NCBI GenBank assembly: GCA_903927975.1
Contig: CAIYPC010000536.1
Location: 1 to 36,688 of the forward strand
Length of the DNA stretch: 36,688 bases
Reading direction: 5' to 3'
Source of the DNA: an uncultured Bacteroidota bacterium
GTDB lineage: Bacteria; Bacteroidota; Bacteroidia; Chitinophagales; Chitinophagaceae
Made by a program: the position numbers and the translations under genes
Notes under the pieces: generated by a model
What the model was told of the DNA's origin: nothing
What the model saw: the letters and a program-made list of their open reading frames with translations, nothing else
The model's database searches: none
Shown: piece after piece, positions 8,217 to 15,968 of the stretch
How the letters are laid out: each line of letters opens with the position of its first letter
Position numbering within the stretch: the stretch's first letter is position 1

Positions 8217-8301
8217 AGGGTTTAGGGTGGATGGTATAAGGCTTAGGGTGGAAGCCGTAAGGTAAGAAATCTCTAATGTTTTATGCTCTTCCCTAAACCC
8301 T
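8217..8301. repeat. inverted AGGGTTTAGGG / CCCTAAACCCT words
   Basis: AGGGTTTAGGG at 8217-8227 and its exact complement at 8291-8301 face each other across 63 bases, with further partial copies (CTTAGGGTGGA, CTAAACC) between and after them. They lie in the gap between the divergent msrB and adk genes, just upstream of the adk promoter. Origin and function are unknown. Confidence 0.6.
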
Positions 8302-8322
8302 AAACCTTTCGCCTTTCACCTT

Positions 8323-8353
8323 TTTGCATATTCGGCATTTTTACATAGGTTTG
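8323..8353 (+). promoter_or_regulatory. promoter of adk
   Basis: TTTG at 8323-8326, exactly 19 bases of spacer, and TAGGTTTG at 8346-8353: a full match to the primary sigma factor consensus of Bacteroidota (TTTG-N19-TAnnTTTG). Transcription would start near 8358, about 23 bases before the ATG at 8381, and excludes the longer frame that begins at 8324. Confidence 0.75.
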
Positions 8354-8380
8354 TTAACTTACAATAGTAACCAAACGGAC

Positions 8381-8962
8381 ATGTTCAATTTAATTTTATT
8401 CGGGCCTCCGGGAAGCGGAAAAGGAACTCAATCTGAAAAGCTGATTTCCAAGTATGGTTTAAAGCATTTAAGCACTGGCGATCTTTTGCGCAGCGAAATT
8501 GCGGTGCAAACTCCTTTGGGGCTTGCTGTGAAAAGCTTGATGGCTGAAGGAAAGCTTGTGCCCGATGAAATTGTAATTGAAATGATAAACTCGGCTCTTG
8601 ATAATAATCCGCATGTGAATGGCTTTTTGTTCGATGGTTTTCCAAGAACAACGGCCCAGGCTGAAGCGCTCGATAAACTGCTTTCACAAAAGGGCACTGA
8701 GATTGCGCTCGTGCTTGCTTTGCAGGTTAGGCAGCAAGAATTGGTAAAAAGATTGTTGAGTCGTGGCCGCACTTCAGAAAGAGCTGATGACGTGAATGAA
8801 GATATAATCGCTGCACGCATTGCTGAATATGAAAAAAAGACCGCAGCAGTTGCCGAACATTATAAAGAATTCGGAAAGGTAAAATATGTTCAAGGTGAAG
8901 GCAGCATTGATGATATTTTCAATTTGCTTTGCGAAGGGATCGATGAGAAGAAACCTGCTTGA
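8381..8962 (+). CDS. adk: adenylate kinase
   Basis: A 193-residue cytoplasmic enzyme that interconverts AMP + ATP and 2 ADP. It has the P-loop GPPGSGKGTQ at residues 8-17, the AMP-binding STGDLLR, the FDGFPRT motif, and a short LID (GRTSERADD) without the zinc-binding Cys, so it is the short-LID form. The ATG at 8381 gives the canonical MFNLILFGPPG start; the upstream frame to 8324 has no family similarity and overlaps the promoter. It converges on the protease gene with 2 bp between stop codons and no room for a terminator. Confidence 0.97.
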   Translation: MFNLILFGPPGSGKGTQSEKLISKYGLKHLSTGDLLRSEIAVQTPLGLAVKSLMAEGKLVPDEIVIEMINSALDNNPHVNGFLFDGFPRTTAQAEALDKLLSQKGTEIALVLALQVRQQELVKRLLSRGRTSERADDVNEDIIAARIAEYEKKTAAVAEHYKEFGKVKYVQGEGSIDDIFNLLCEGIDEKKPA

Positions 8963-8964
8963 TT

Positions 8965-9957
8965 TTATTTCATCTCTCCGGGAATTATTTCAATCAAAGT
9001 TTTTCTTCCGTTTCTTAACACGCCCATTTTCATTTTCTGCTTCATTGTTTCTTCAGTCAATTGTTTGTGTAGATCATTAACTGAACCGATTGGGTGATTA
9101 TTGAATTCAACGATGATGTCGCCAGTTCTAATTTCATTATTGTAAACAGGTTGATCAGGAACTATTTCAAAAACATACACGCCAGTTTTCTTATCGAGTT
9201 TATTTGCTGCAATCATTCTTTCAGTGAGCTTGACAATTTGACCTGCAATGCCGAGATAAGCACGTTTCACTTTTCCGTGCATGATGATTTTTCCCGCAAT
9301 ATATTTTGCGATGTTTGATGAAACCGCGAAACACAATCCTTGTGCAGAAGCTATCGTTGCTGTGTTCACGCCAATAACCTGACCGAGAGAATTTACCAAT
9401 GGTCCACCAGAATTGCCAGGGTTCAACGATGCATCAGTTTGGATTACATCATCAATCATCCTTCCATTGTTTGCTCTTAATGTTCTTCCTAAAGCGCTCA
9501 CAACGCCCGCAGTGACAGTATGCTGCAGACCAAGTGGATTGCCGATAGCAATCGCGATCTGACCAGCTTGTAAACTATCTGAATCTGCAAATGACAAGGC
9601 TTTCAAACTGCTTTCATAAATTTTAAGAACAGCAATATCCGTTGAAGAATCAGTACCTTTCAATTCTGCATTGATCATTCTTCCATCTGCGAGCGATACT
9701 TTTATTTCACTTGCATCTTCAACAACATGATTGTTGGTGACAATAAACCCATCTGATGAAATAATAAATTGGGAGCCTGAACCAGACGTTAATCGGTTTT
9801 GATTTGTTCTTTTATCAATTACTTGCTTTTGAACCTGAATATGAACTACTGCTTCTGCGGTATTAGCAACAACTCCTGTGATGGTTTTAGAATATGCATC
9901 CAACAATTCCCAATCTCTGTGAGATGCATCGCTAACCAATGAATAAATATTTTCCAT
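8965..9957 (-). CDS. HtrA/DegP-like trypsin-fold serine protease with one PDZ domain, no signal peptide
   Basis: A 330-residue S1C-family protease. The catalytic triad is complete: H77 (TNNHVVED), D107 (STDIAVLKI) and S183 (LNPGNSGGPLV), followed by a PDZ domain at about 235-325 (GVYVFEIVPDQPVYNNEIRTGDIIVEFN). HtrA proteins degrade or refold damaged proteins and usually work in the periplasm. Here the N-terminus (MENIYSLVSDASHRDWELLDAYSKTI) is polar, with no signal peptide or membrane anchor; the longer frame from a TTG at 9987 adds only NILYIHHD-like residues. A cytoplasmic role is therefore suggested. It may be an HtrA-like quality-control or regulatory protease. The start at the ATG 9957 is preferred. 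Confidence 0.9.
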   Translation of the reverse strand: MENIYSLVSDASHRDWELLDAYSKTITGVVANTAEAVVHIQVQKQVIDKRTNQNRLTSGSGSQFIISSDGFIVTNNHVVEDASEIKVSLADGRMINAELKGTDSSTDIAVLKIYESSLKALSFADSDSLQAGQIAIAIGNPLGLQHTVTAGVVSALGRTLRANNGRMIDDVIQTDASLNPGNSGGPLVNSLGQVIGVNTATIASAQGLCFAVSSNIAKYIAGKIIMHGKVKRAYLGIAGQIVKLTERMIAANKLDKKTGVYVFEIVPDQPVYNNEIRTGDIIVEFNNHPIGSVNDLHKQLTEETMKQKMKMGVLRNGRKTLIEIIPGEMK

Positions 9958-10014
9958 ATCATGATGGATGTACAAAATATTTACCAATCATTTTTTTGTG
10001 ACAGCGTGACATAA

Positions 10015-10061
10015 ATTTCATAACCGCAGAGACGCAAAGGCACAGAGATGGTTTATGAAAT
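10015..10061. repeat. intergenic repeat bounded by inverted ATTTCATAA/TTATGAAAT
   Basis: The ends ATTTCATAA(10015-10023) and TTATGAAAT (10053-10061) can pair, with the adjoining CC/GG extending the stem across a one-base bulge. The loop holds the word GCAGAGACGCAAAGGCACAG. It lies in the gap between two leftward genes and resembles purine-rich intergenic repeats seen in many genomes; a related word in the opposite orientation appears near 10531-10566. Confidence 0.5.
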
Positions 10062-10097
10062 CCATAAATCCAATCATCCAAAAAATCCAAATCCAGG

Positions 10098-10409
10098 CTA
10101 CTTTTTCAATTGAGCAAGTTTCAAATTCCCTTCAGGATCTTTAAAAAAATCTTTTTTGCATTCTGCGGAACAGAAACCCAACACCAAGCCTTTATAGTGC
10201 AGCGTGTCGCCAATGCCTGCTGTTAGCGGCATCATGCATGATGGATCCAATTTATTATCAACATCTGTCAATTTGAATTTCACATGGGTTGAATCTTTTG
10301 CTTTGATTGCAGGCGAAACATATTGCGTTTCTGTTTTTGTGGAATGATTGCAGGAAAGTAAAGCTGTTATTGTAAAAATTATCGAACAAATATTTATTTT
10401 GAATTTCAT
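10098..10409 (-). CDS. YHS-domain lipoprotein
   Basis: A 103-residue protein. Residues 1-20 are a lipoprotein signal with lipobox LLSC (C20). The mature part carries a YHS/TRASH-like module: DPSCMMPLTAGIGDTLHYKGLVLGFCS with the pattern D-P-x-C-M...HY-x-G...FCS-x-x-C-K-x-x-F. YHS modules occur in copper-handling P-type ATPases and related envelope proteins and are thought to bind metal through the conserved Cys. It is the promoter-distal gene of a leftward group with two other Cys-motif proteins, suggesting a shared role in envelope metal (probably copper) homeostasis; that is inference. The 161-bp gap before the upstream gene holds repeats, so it may have its own promoter. Confidence 0.85.
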   Translation of the reverse strand: MKFKINICSIIFTITALLSCNHSTKTETQYVSPAIKAKDSTHVKFKLTDVDNKLDPSCMMPLTAGIGDTLHYKGLVLGFCSAECKKDFFKDPEGNLKLAQLKK

Positions 10410-10530
10410 GATGATTTTTTTGTTTGAACTGTGATTTTAACCTTATTGAACTAGTGCGCCTGATGATTTGTGAAATTTCGCAGAGGCGATTTTCTATAAA
10501 CTTTCAAGGTTCTGTCAAAGATTTCTCTAT

Positions 10531-10566
10531 GTTCCTCTGTGAAGAGCCTCCGTGTCCTCTGTGTCC
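10531..10566. repeat. intergenic CTCTGTG-type repeat
   Basis: A run of CCTCTGTG, CCTCCGTGTCCTCTGTGTCC words just after the stop of the CDICGCG gene. It is broadly complementary in style to the GCAGAGACGCAAAGGCACAG word near 10026, on the other side of the YHS gene, so the two could be opposite copies of one repeat family. Confidence 0.45.
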
Positions 10567-10570
10567 AAAT

Positions 10571-11485
10571 TCATAACGCTAGCGTAACATGCGCCATTCC
10601 CCTGAATTGCATTTTTGTTTGATGCTCCGCAAAGTTTTGTGCAAATGGCGCTTGTGCGCTGATGCCCACGGAAATTTTTTTGATTGCCACTTCAATGCCA
10701 GCTATTGAACTCACTGCATAAGATCCTGTGTACTGTACTTTTTCTTTACTTAAAAGATTTACATCAGTATGCTCATACATCAAACCTGCATTCGGTATGA
10801 TTGCGATGCCATGTGTTCTAAAACGATAATAGGCAATGCTGTTTGCTGTCAATTTATTACCAAATTTATAATCTGCACTATTGGTTGTACCTATTTTATA
10901 ATTCAATGAAGTGCTCACACCAAAAAAACCAACGCGAACATTGTATAATGCATTCATTAAAAAATCTGTGCTGCCCGTTCCAATTTGTGCATTGATATCT
11001 GCAAGCGTTGTGGCAGGATCATTCGGGTTCACTTTGAATGTGCCTGTTGGCAATTTCACACCTGCGCCAAACCATAAAAATTGCTCAACGTTTTTGTTGT
11101 GTTTGTTCATGGAGCGAGTGTGAAGTAATTGATAATTCATCATCAACGTGATATCGCCCAAACCGCTTTTGTATGAAACACCATCATCGTCTGCCTGTTT
11201 ATTATAGTAATATGGAACGAATCCCAGCAACTGAAATTTCTTGCCAATATTCCAACCGCCCCAAACCTCAGCAGTGTTATAATAATTATGGCTGAACTGA
11301 GACGCATCTGATGCAAGCTTTGTATAAAATTGAATATAATGATAGCGGATCCCAATAAATTTATTATTAAAATTGGGAAGAAGCCCCATATAAAAATTGC
11401 CGCCGCCGCAGCCGCAAATGTCGCATGAATATGCATTGTAGCACGATGATGCGACAATCATAAAAATGAATATTATCTTTCTCAT
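10571..11485 (-). CDS. outer-membrane beta-barrel-like protein with N-terminal CDICGCG motif
   Basis: A 304-residue exported protein. After a signal peptide (MRKIIFIFMIVASSCYNAYS) the mature N-terminus reads CDICGCGGG, a Cys cluster that could bind a soft metal ion. The rest is built of alternating aromatic/polar beta strands with short turns and ends in an LAL-type strand (GMAHVTLAL), typical of outer-membrane barrels of the transporter or OmpW-like kind. No plug or TonB box is seen. Similar CxxCxC-starting barrels are found next to copper or heavy-metal genes in Bacteroidota as far as I recall, but the substrate is not known. It lies between a YHS lipoprotein and a Cys-rich small protein on the same strand. 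Confidence 0.75.
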   Translation of the reverse strand: MRKIIFIFMIVASSCYNAYSCDICGCGGGNFYMGLLPNFNNKFIGIRYHYIQFYTKLASDASQFSHNYYNTAEVWGGWNIGKKFQLLGFVPYYYNKQADDDGVSYKSGLGDITLMMNYQLLHTRSMNKHNKNVEQFLWFGAGVKLPTGTFKVNPNDPATTLADINAQIGTGSTDFLMNALYNVRVGFFGVSTSLNYKIGTTNSADYKFGNKLTANSIAYYRFRTHGIAIIPNAGLMYEHTDVNLLSKEKVQYTGSYAVSSIAGIEVAIKKISVGISAQAPFAQNFAEHQTKMQFRGMAHVTLAL

Positions 11486-11520
11486 AAAAATAGTGAGTGG
11501 TGAGTAATGAGTAATGAGTT

Positions 11521-11639
11521 GTGAATGGTCAATGGTGAATGGTCAATAGCTGACAGAGAATAGCGAAATATTAAATAGCGATTATCAATTTATTGAGAAA
11601 GTCGCTGCTCGTATTCACCATTCACCATTGACCATTCAC
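11521..11639. repeat. long inverted repeat, 23-bp perfect arms
   Basis: Arms at 11521-11543 and 11617-11639 are perfect complements, made of alternating GTGAATGGTC/AATGGTGAAT words; 73 bases lie between them. The right arm covers the stop codon (11636-11638) of the Cys-rich gene. A flanking run of GAGTGGTGAGTAATGAGTAATGAG precedes the left arm. An 18-base piece of the right arm recurs at the right end of the window. It could be a folded transcript terminator/stabiliser or a mobile intergenic repeat. Confidence 0.8.
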
Positions 11640-11983
11640 CCTCTTCCCGGCGGATGAAAAACAGAAGAAATAAATGCAGAAGAATTTTTTAAAAGGTAAT
11701 TATCAGAAAATTTTTTAGTAAAGTTGAATTCGCTGAATTCATTTTGATTGCTTGTTTCACAGAATAAGCTCACATCAAATTTGTCTTTCGTATTGGAAGA
11801 TGTGTTTTTGTCATTGCCTTCGTCTTTCTGCAATTGCTTTTTCAAAAAGCATTTTCCATGACAGCAACATGCAGGTTTGTCCTTATTCTCGCAAAGAGTT
11901 GAAGCAATATAATTTTCGTTCAACTTATAATCGAGCAATGCAATTGCTTTATTGAACGTAGCACCCAAAATAGCAAGCAGCAT
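11636..11983 (-). CDS. small membrane-anchored Cys-rich protein (CCCHGKC motif)
   Basis: A 115-residue protein with an N-terminal hydrophobic segment and the motif STLCENKDKPACCCHGKCFLKKQL at about 29-52, i.e. five Cys in a short basic stretch, followed by a polar tail with one more Cys. This layout is familiar from uncharacterised Bacteroidota proteins encoded next to heavy-metal transport genes; no function is established. The ATG at 11983 truncates the hydrophobic helix: the frame stays open upstream with more hydrophobic residues (LKFLIPILHKCIALI) back to a stop, but without ATG, GTG or TTG, so a rare start may be used. The last codons lie inside the inverted-repeat arm, hinting that the repeat inserted at, and perhaps replaced, the original C-terminus. 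Confidence 0.7.
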   Translation of the reverse strand: MLLAILGATFNKAIALLDYKLNENYIASTLCENKDKPACCCHGKCFLKKQLQKDEGNDKNTSSNTKDKFDVSLFCETSNQNEFSEFNFTKKFSDNYLLKNSSAFISSVFHPPGRG

Positions 11984-12101
11984 AATAAGTGCTATGCATT
12001 TGTGTAATATGGGGATTAGAAATTTCAGTTGCGTTTTATTGAAAACGTAAAGCTACATGTTCGTGAAATATAATTTGTATGTCAGCCTCTATCTTTTAAA
12101 T

Positions 12102-12109
12102 TAATTTTG
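12102..12109 (+). promoter_or_regulatory. -7 element of a promoter for the paaZ-like gene
   Basis: TAATTTTG matches TAnnTTTG, 21 bases before the ATG at 12131. The nearest TTTG (12074-12077) is 24 bases upstream, longer than the usual spacer. If used, the TTG codon at 12107 cannot be the start. Confidence 0.4.
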
Positions 12110-12130
12110 TTAACGAACAAAGAATGCCAT

Positions 12131-14200
12131 ATGAACAAACTTGAAAATTATGTTTCGGGTCGATGGATGACTGGCGATGGCGATGGACAGATATTATATA
12201 ATGCAGTTACGGGTGATGCCATTGCGAATGCTTCAACAAAAGGATTGGATTTTGATGCGATATTGAATTATGCAAGAACAAAAGGAAATCCTGCATTGAG
12301 GAAAATGACTTTTCACGAGCGAGGCAATATGTTGAAAGCGCTTGCATCTCATCTTCGCGATCATCTTGATACATTTTATAAAATCAGTTATCAAACCGGT
12401 GCAACTAAAATTGATAGCTGGATTGATATTGAAGGCGGCATCGGGAATTTGTTTTCTTATGCATCGCTGCGTAGAAAATTTTCTGATGAAATTTTTTGTA
12501 CAGATGGCGACAGCATCAACCTCAGCAAGGGTAATACTTTTATGGCGCAGCATATTTTGGTGCCAAAAGAAGGAGTTGCTATTCATATCAACGCATTCAA
12601 TTTTCCGGTGTGGGGAATGCTTGAAAAAATTGCAGTGAATTTATTAGCGGGAGTTCCTGCTGTAGTAAAACCCGCAACCATCACTTCTTTTTTAACTGAG
12701 GCTGTGGTGAAAGAAATCATTGCATCCAAAATTCTTCCAGAAGGCGCATTGCAATTGATTTGTGGAAGCGCGGGCGATTTATTGAGCCACGTAACATCAC
12801 AGGATGTGATCACATTCACAGGATCTGCTTCAACAGGATTAATGTTGAAATCGCAGAAAAAAATTATGGAAGAAAATGTTCCCTTCACGATGGAAGCAGA
12901 CTCGCTCAATTGTATTGTATTGGGAAATGATGTTTCTCCAAACACGCCAGAGTGGGATATTTTTATTAAGGAAGTGAAAAAAGAAATGACGGTAAAAGCC
13001 GGACAAAAATGCACCGCCATCAGAAGAATTTTTGTTCCTGAAAATAAAATGGAAGATGTATGGAAAGCGATTAGCCAATCATTATCACAAACTGTGATTG
13101 GCAATCCGTTGAATGAAAAAGTGCGCATGGGATCACTTGCAGGATTATCACAACGCGATGAAGTGAAAAATCAAATTCAAAAACTGCTGGCTTCTTCACA
13201 AATTATTTATGGCAGTTTAGATAGTGTTGAAACGATTGATGCCGATGCAAACAAAGGCGCATTCATCAGCCCATTATTATTATTGAATGAAAAGCCTTTT
13301 GCTTCAACAGCATCTCACGAAGTGGAAGCATTTGGCCCCGTTTCAACTATTATGCCTTATAAAAATTTTGACGAAGCAATTGAGCTTTCAAAAAAAGGAA
13401 AAGGATCTTTGTGTAGCACGATTGTTACTGCTGATAATAAAATGGCAAAACAATATGTGATTGGTGCAGCAACACACCATGGAAGAATTTTGATCTTGAA
13501 TAATGAATGTGCGAAAGAAAGTACTGGTCATGGATCGCCGTTGCCAACATTGGTTCATGGTGGTCCCGGTCGCGCAGGCGGTGGCGAAGAAATGGGCGGC
13601 ATTCGAGGGGTGAAACATTATATGCAGCGCGTTGCTGTGCAAGGTTCACCAACAAGCATTACTGCTGTCACGAATCAATATCAGCAATATGCAAAGGGAA
13701 ACACAAACGGCATTCATCCTTTCAAAAAATATTTTGAAGAGCTGCAAATTGGCGATCAAATCACCACAGAAAAAAGAATCATCACATCTGAAGATATTAA
13801 TCGCTTTGCGGATTTAAGTGGTGATCATTTTTATGCGCATCTTGAAGAAACAGATTTTAATGATACCATGTTTGAACGACAAGTTGCGCATGGCTATTTT
13901 ATTATGAGTGTTGCTGCAGGTTTGTTTGTTGACAGTTATGAAAAAAATCCCGTGCTGCTCAATTACGGCATTGATGAGCTGCGATTCACAAAACCTGTTT
14001 ATGCAGGCGCAGAAATTTATATTCGCTTCACTTGCAAAGAAAAATTATCAAACGATTTGCGCAAAATTGAAAAGCCGGAAGATTTTAAACGAGGCGATGA
14101 TATTGAAAAAGGCATTGTGAAATGGCTGGTAGAAATTTTTGATGAGACGAATGAGCTTGTTGGCTTAGCAACGATATTAACGATGGTGAGAAAGAAATAA
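12131..14200 (+). CDS. paaZ: PaaZ-type bifunctional aldehyde dehydrogenase / MaoC-like enoyl-CoA hydratase
   Basis: A 689-residue fusion that, in phenylacetate catabolism, opens the oxepin-CoA ring (hydratase domain) and oxidises the resulting aldehyde with NADP+ (dehydrogenase domain). Residues about 1-520 are the ALDH domain with E255 (FTMEADSLN) and nucleophile C294 (KAGQKCTA), matching E256 and C295 of E. coli PaaZ. Residues about 535-689 are a MaoC/R-hydratase hot-dog with the dyad D565 and H570 in SGDHFYAHLEE, equivalent to E. coli D561/H566. Both active sites look intact. The rest of the paa ring-oxidation genes is not in this window. The ATG at 12131 gives the usual N-terminus; the frame extends to a TTG at 12107 inside the promoter. 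Confidence 0.92.
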   Translation: MNKLENYVSGRWMTGDGDGQILYNAVTGDAIANASTKGLDFDAILNYARTKGNPALRKMTFHERGNMLKALASHLRDHLDTFYKISYQTGATKIDSWIDIEGGIGNLFSYASLRRKFSDEIFCTDGDSINLSKGNTFMAQHILVPKEGVAIHINAFNFPVWGMLEKIAVNLLAGVPAVVKPATITSFLTEAVVKEIIASKILPEGALQLICGSAGDLLSHVTSQDVITFTGSASTGLMLKSQKKIMEENVPFTMEADSLNCIVLGNDVSPNTPEWDIFIKEVKKEMTVKAGQKCTAIRRIFVPENKMEDVWKAISQSLSQTVIGNPLNEKVRMGSLAGLSQRDEVKNQIQKLLASSQIIYGSLDSVETIDADANKGAFISPLLLLNEKPFASTASHEVEAFGPVSTIMPYKNFDEAIELSKKGKGSLCSTIVTADNKMAKQYVIGAATHHGRILILNNECAKESTGHGSPLPTLVHGGPGRAGGGEEMGGIRGVKHYMQRVAVQGSPTSITAVTNQYQQYAKGNTNGIHPFKKYFEELQIGDQITTEKRIITSEDINRFADLSGDHFYAHLEETDFNDTMFERQVAHGYFIMSVAAGLFVDSYEKNPVLLNYGIDELRFTKPVYAGAEIYIRFTCKEKLSNDLRKIEKPEDFKRGDDIEKGIVKWLVEIFDETNELVGLATILTMVRKK

Positions 14201-14308
14201 AACGCTTCTTTCCTGTTTTCTAATTCTGTAAATCAAATAAATCACAATTGAGATTTCTTTATTCGTACATTTCAAAAATTATTCATCTCATTCCTTTAAA
14301 AAAATATT

Positions 14309-15574
14309 ATGAACAAGCGTTCATTTATTAAAGGGCTTGCGCTTGCAAGCCTTAGCGCACCACTTTCAGGCAGTCTGTTTGCAGAATGGATCAACAAAGC
14401 TGCCAACAGATCCGCTGTTGAACTTTCCTCCGATGATGATTTTTGGAACAGCATTAGAGGTGGTTATAAACTGAAGCCTGAATATATCAATCTTGAAAAT
14501 GGTTATTATAATATTTTGCCAGAGGAGATTTTAGAAAATTATATCAAGCATGTGCGTGAAGTAAATTATCAAGGATCTTATTATATGCGCACTGTGCAAT
14601 TTGATAATAAGAAAAATATGGCTGCACGTTTGGCAAAGCTTGCGGGTTGTTCTCCGGATGAATTAATTATCACGCGTAATACAACAGAATCTCTCGATAT
14701 GATTATCGGCGGTCTTCATTGGAACGCAGGCGATGAAGCAGTCATGGCTGAACAGGATTATGGATCCATGCTTGAAATGTTCAAACTCGTTGCAAAAAAA
14801 TATGGGGTGGTGAACAAAATTGTTTCTGTTCCCAATCACCCAAAATCAGACGAGGAAATTGTGAAGCTTTATGAAAATGCCATCACGCCAAAAACAAAAC
14901 TGCTGATGGTTTGCCAGATGATTAATATCACGGGACAAATATTGCCTATTAGAAAAATCTGCGACATGGCGCATAGCAAAGGAGTGGATGTGATGGTGGA
15001 TGGGGCGCATGCTTTTGCGCACATACAATTTTCAATTGCCGATCTGAATTGCGATTATTATGGAGCAAGTCTTCACAAATGGCTGAGTGTTCCATTGGGT
15101 GCGGGCATATTATATGTGAAGAAAGAAAACGTGCATAAAGTGTGGCCGTTGCTTGCAGAAGCAGAGAAAAAAGATGATGATATTCTGCGCCTCAATCATG
15201 TTGGCACTCATCCTGTGCATACCGATCTTACGATTGCAGACGCCATTGATTATTATGAAAAATTGGGCAAGGAAAGAAAGGAAGAGCGCATGCGATATCT
15301 GCAGCAATATTGGACCAGTAAAGTTCGCGATACCCCAAAAGTGGTAGTGAATACACCTGTAGAATCTTTTCGTGCGTGTGGCATCGCGAATGTGGGCATA
15401 CAAAATATGAAGCCTGCTGATCTTGCTGACACACTTTTAAAAAAATATAAAATTTATACCGTGGCAATTGATTATGCAAACGTGCATGGCTGCCGCATAT
15501 CCCCCAATATATTTACAACAGCACAAGATCTCGATGTGTTGGTGAATGCACTGAAAGAGATGAGCGCCAGTTGA
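14309..15574 (+). CDS. exported class V aminotransferase-fold PLP enzyme
   Basis: A 421-residue protein of the NifS/isopenicillin-N-epimerase branch of PLP enzymes (cysteine desulfurase-like fold). The PLP-binding lysine is K257 in GASLHKWLSVPLGAG; DGAHAFAH supplies the Asp that holds the pyridine nitrogen, and TRNTTES the phosphate contact. The N-terminus NKRSFIKGLALASLSAP has the layout of a Tat signal, with KR instead of RR followed by S-F-I-K and a hydrophobic stretch, so export as a folded holoenzyme is likely. The reaction cannot be read off; members include epimerases, desulfurases and selenocysteine lyases. It lies 108 bp after paaZ on the same strand but no functional link is obvious. 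Confidence 0.88.
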   Translation: MNKRSFIKGLALASLSAPLSGSLFAEWINKAANRSAVELSSDDDFWNSIRGGYKLKPEYINLENGYYNILPEEILENYIKHVREVNYQGSYYMRTVQFDNKKNMAARLAKLAGCSPDELIITRNTTESLDMIIGGLHWNAGDEAVMAEQDYGSMLEMFKLVAKKYGVVNKIVSVPNHPKSDEEIVKLYENAITPKTKLLMVCQMINITGQILPIRKICDMAHSKGVDVMVDGAHAFAHIQFSIADLNCDYYGASLHKWLSVPLGAGILYVKKENVHKVWPLLAEAEKKDDDILRLNHVGTHPVHTDLTIADAIDYYEKLGKERKEERMRYLQQYWTSKVRDTPKVVVNTPVESFRACGIANVGIQNMKPADLADTLLKKYKIYTVAIDYANVHGCRISPNIFTTAQDLDVLVNALKEMSAS

Positions 15575-15968
15575 GAGTTTCGAGTTTGTGGTTTGGAGCT
15601 CTTCACGCTCAACATTCATAACAAAATTTATTTGATTGATTTTCTATGTAAAGCAATTAACGACAGAAGCTTTTGCGCCTCCCCATTTCTGCGTTTAAGT
15701 CAATAATAAATTCTATAGCCAAACTAGCACTCACAGCACTACAAACTCCCACCTCAAACTGATAACTTTTAGCCTCTCCGCCATTAAGAGAAATCATCCT
15801 CAAATGGAACAAGATTCCCGATCATGGAATCTGGGTATATTTTCCTCTCATATACAATATTGTAATCCAACTTCTTGCAAGTTGGCATTTGCATTGAATC
15901 AAGGGTTTCATCACAGTTAGTGTGAGCCTTTCCTAAGAAATCATTTTTTAATCAACAACCTATTTAAA
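15575..15968. other. intergenic stretch, 394 bp
   Basis: Holds a short leftward ORF of 46 codons (15657-15797) that starts with ATG and has protein-like composition (SLAIEFIIDLNAEMGRRKSF), but no promoter or RBS supports it. The start has GAGTTTCGAG-like repeat debris. No terminator for the PLP enzyme gene and no full consensus promoter for the T9SS cargo gene were found. Confidence 0.45.

Noticed and set aside
8217..8301. Telomere-like repeats as a chromosome end
   Set aside because: Only an isolated pair of words in a circular-type bacterial context with genes on both sides.
11521..11639. Insertion sequence at the inverted repeat
   Set aside because: No transposase frame fits in the 73 bases between the arms.
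12233..13817. Several ORFs on both strands within the paaZ-like gene
   Set aside because: They are shadows of a gene whose catalytic residues and domains are all in one frame.
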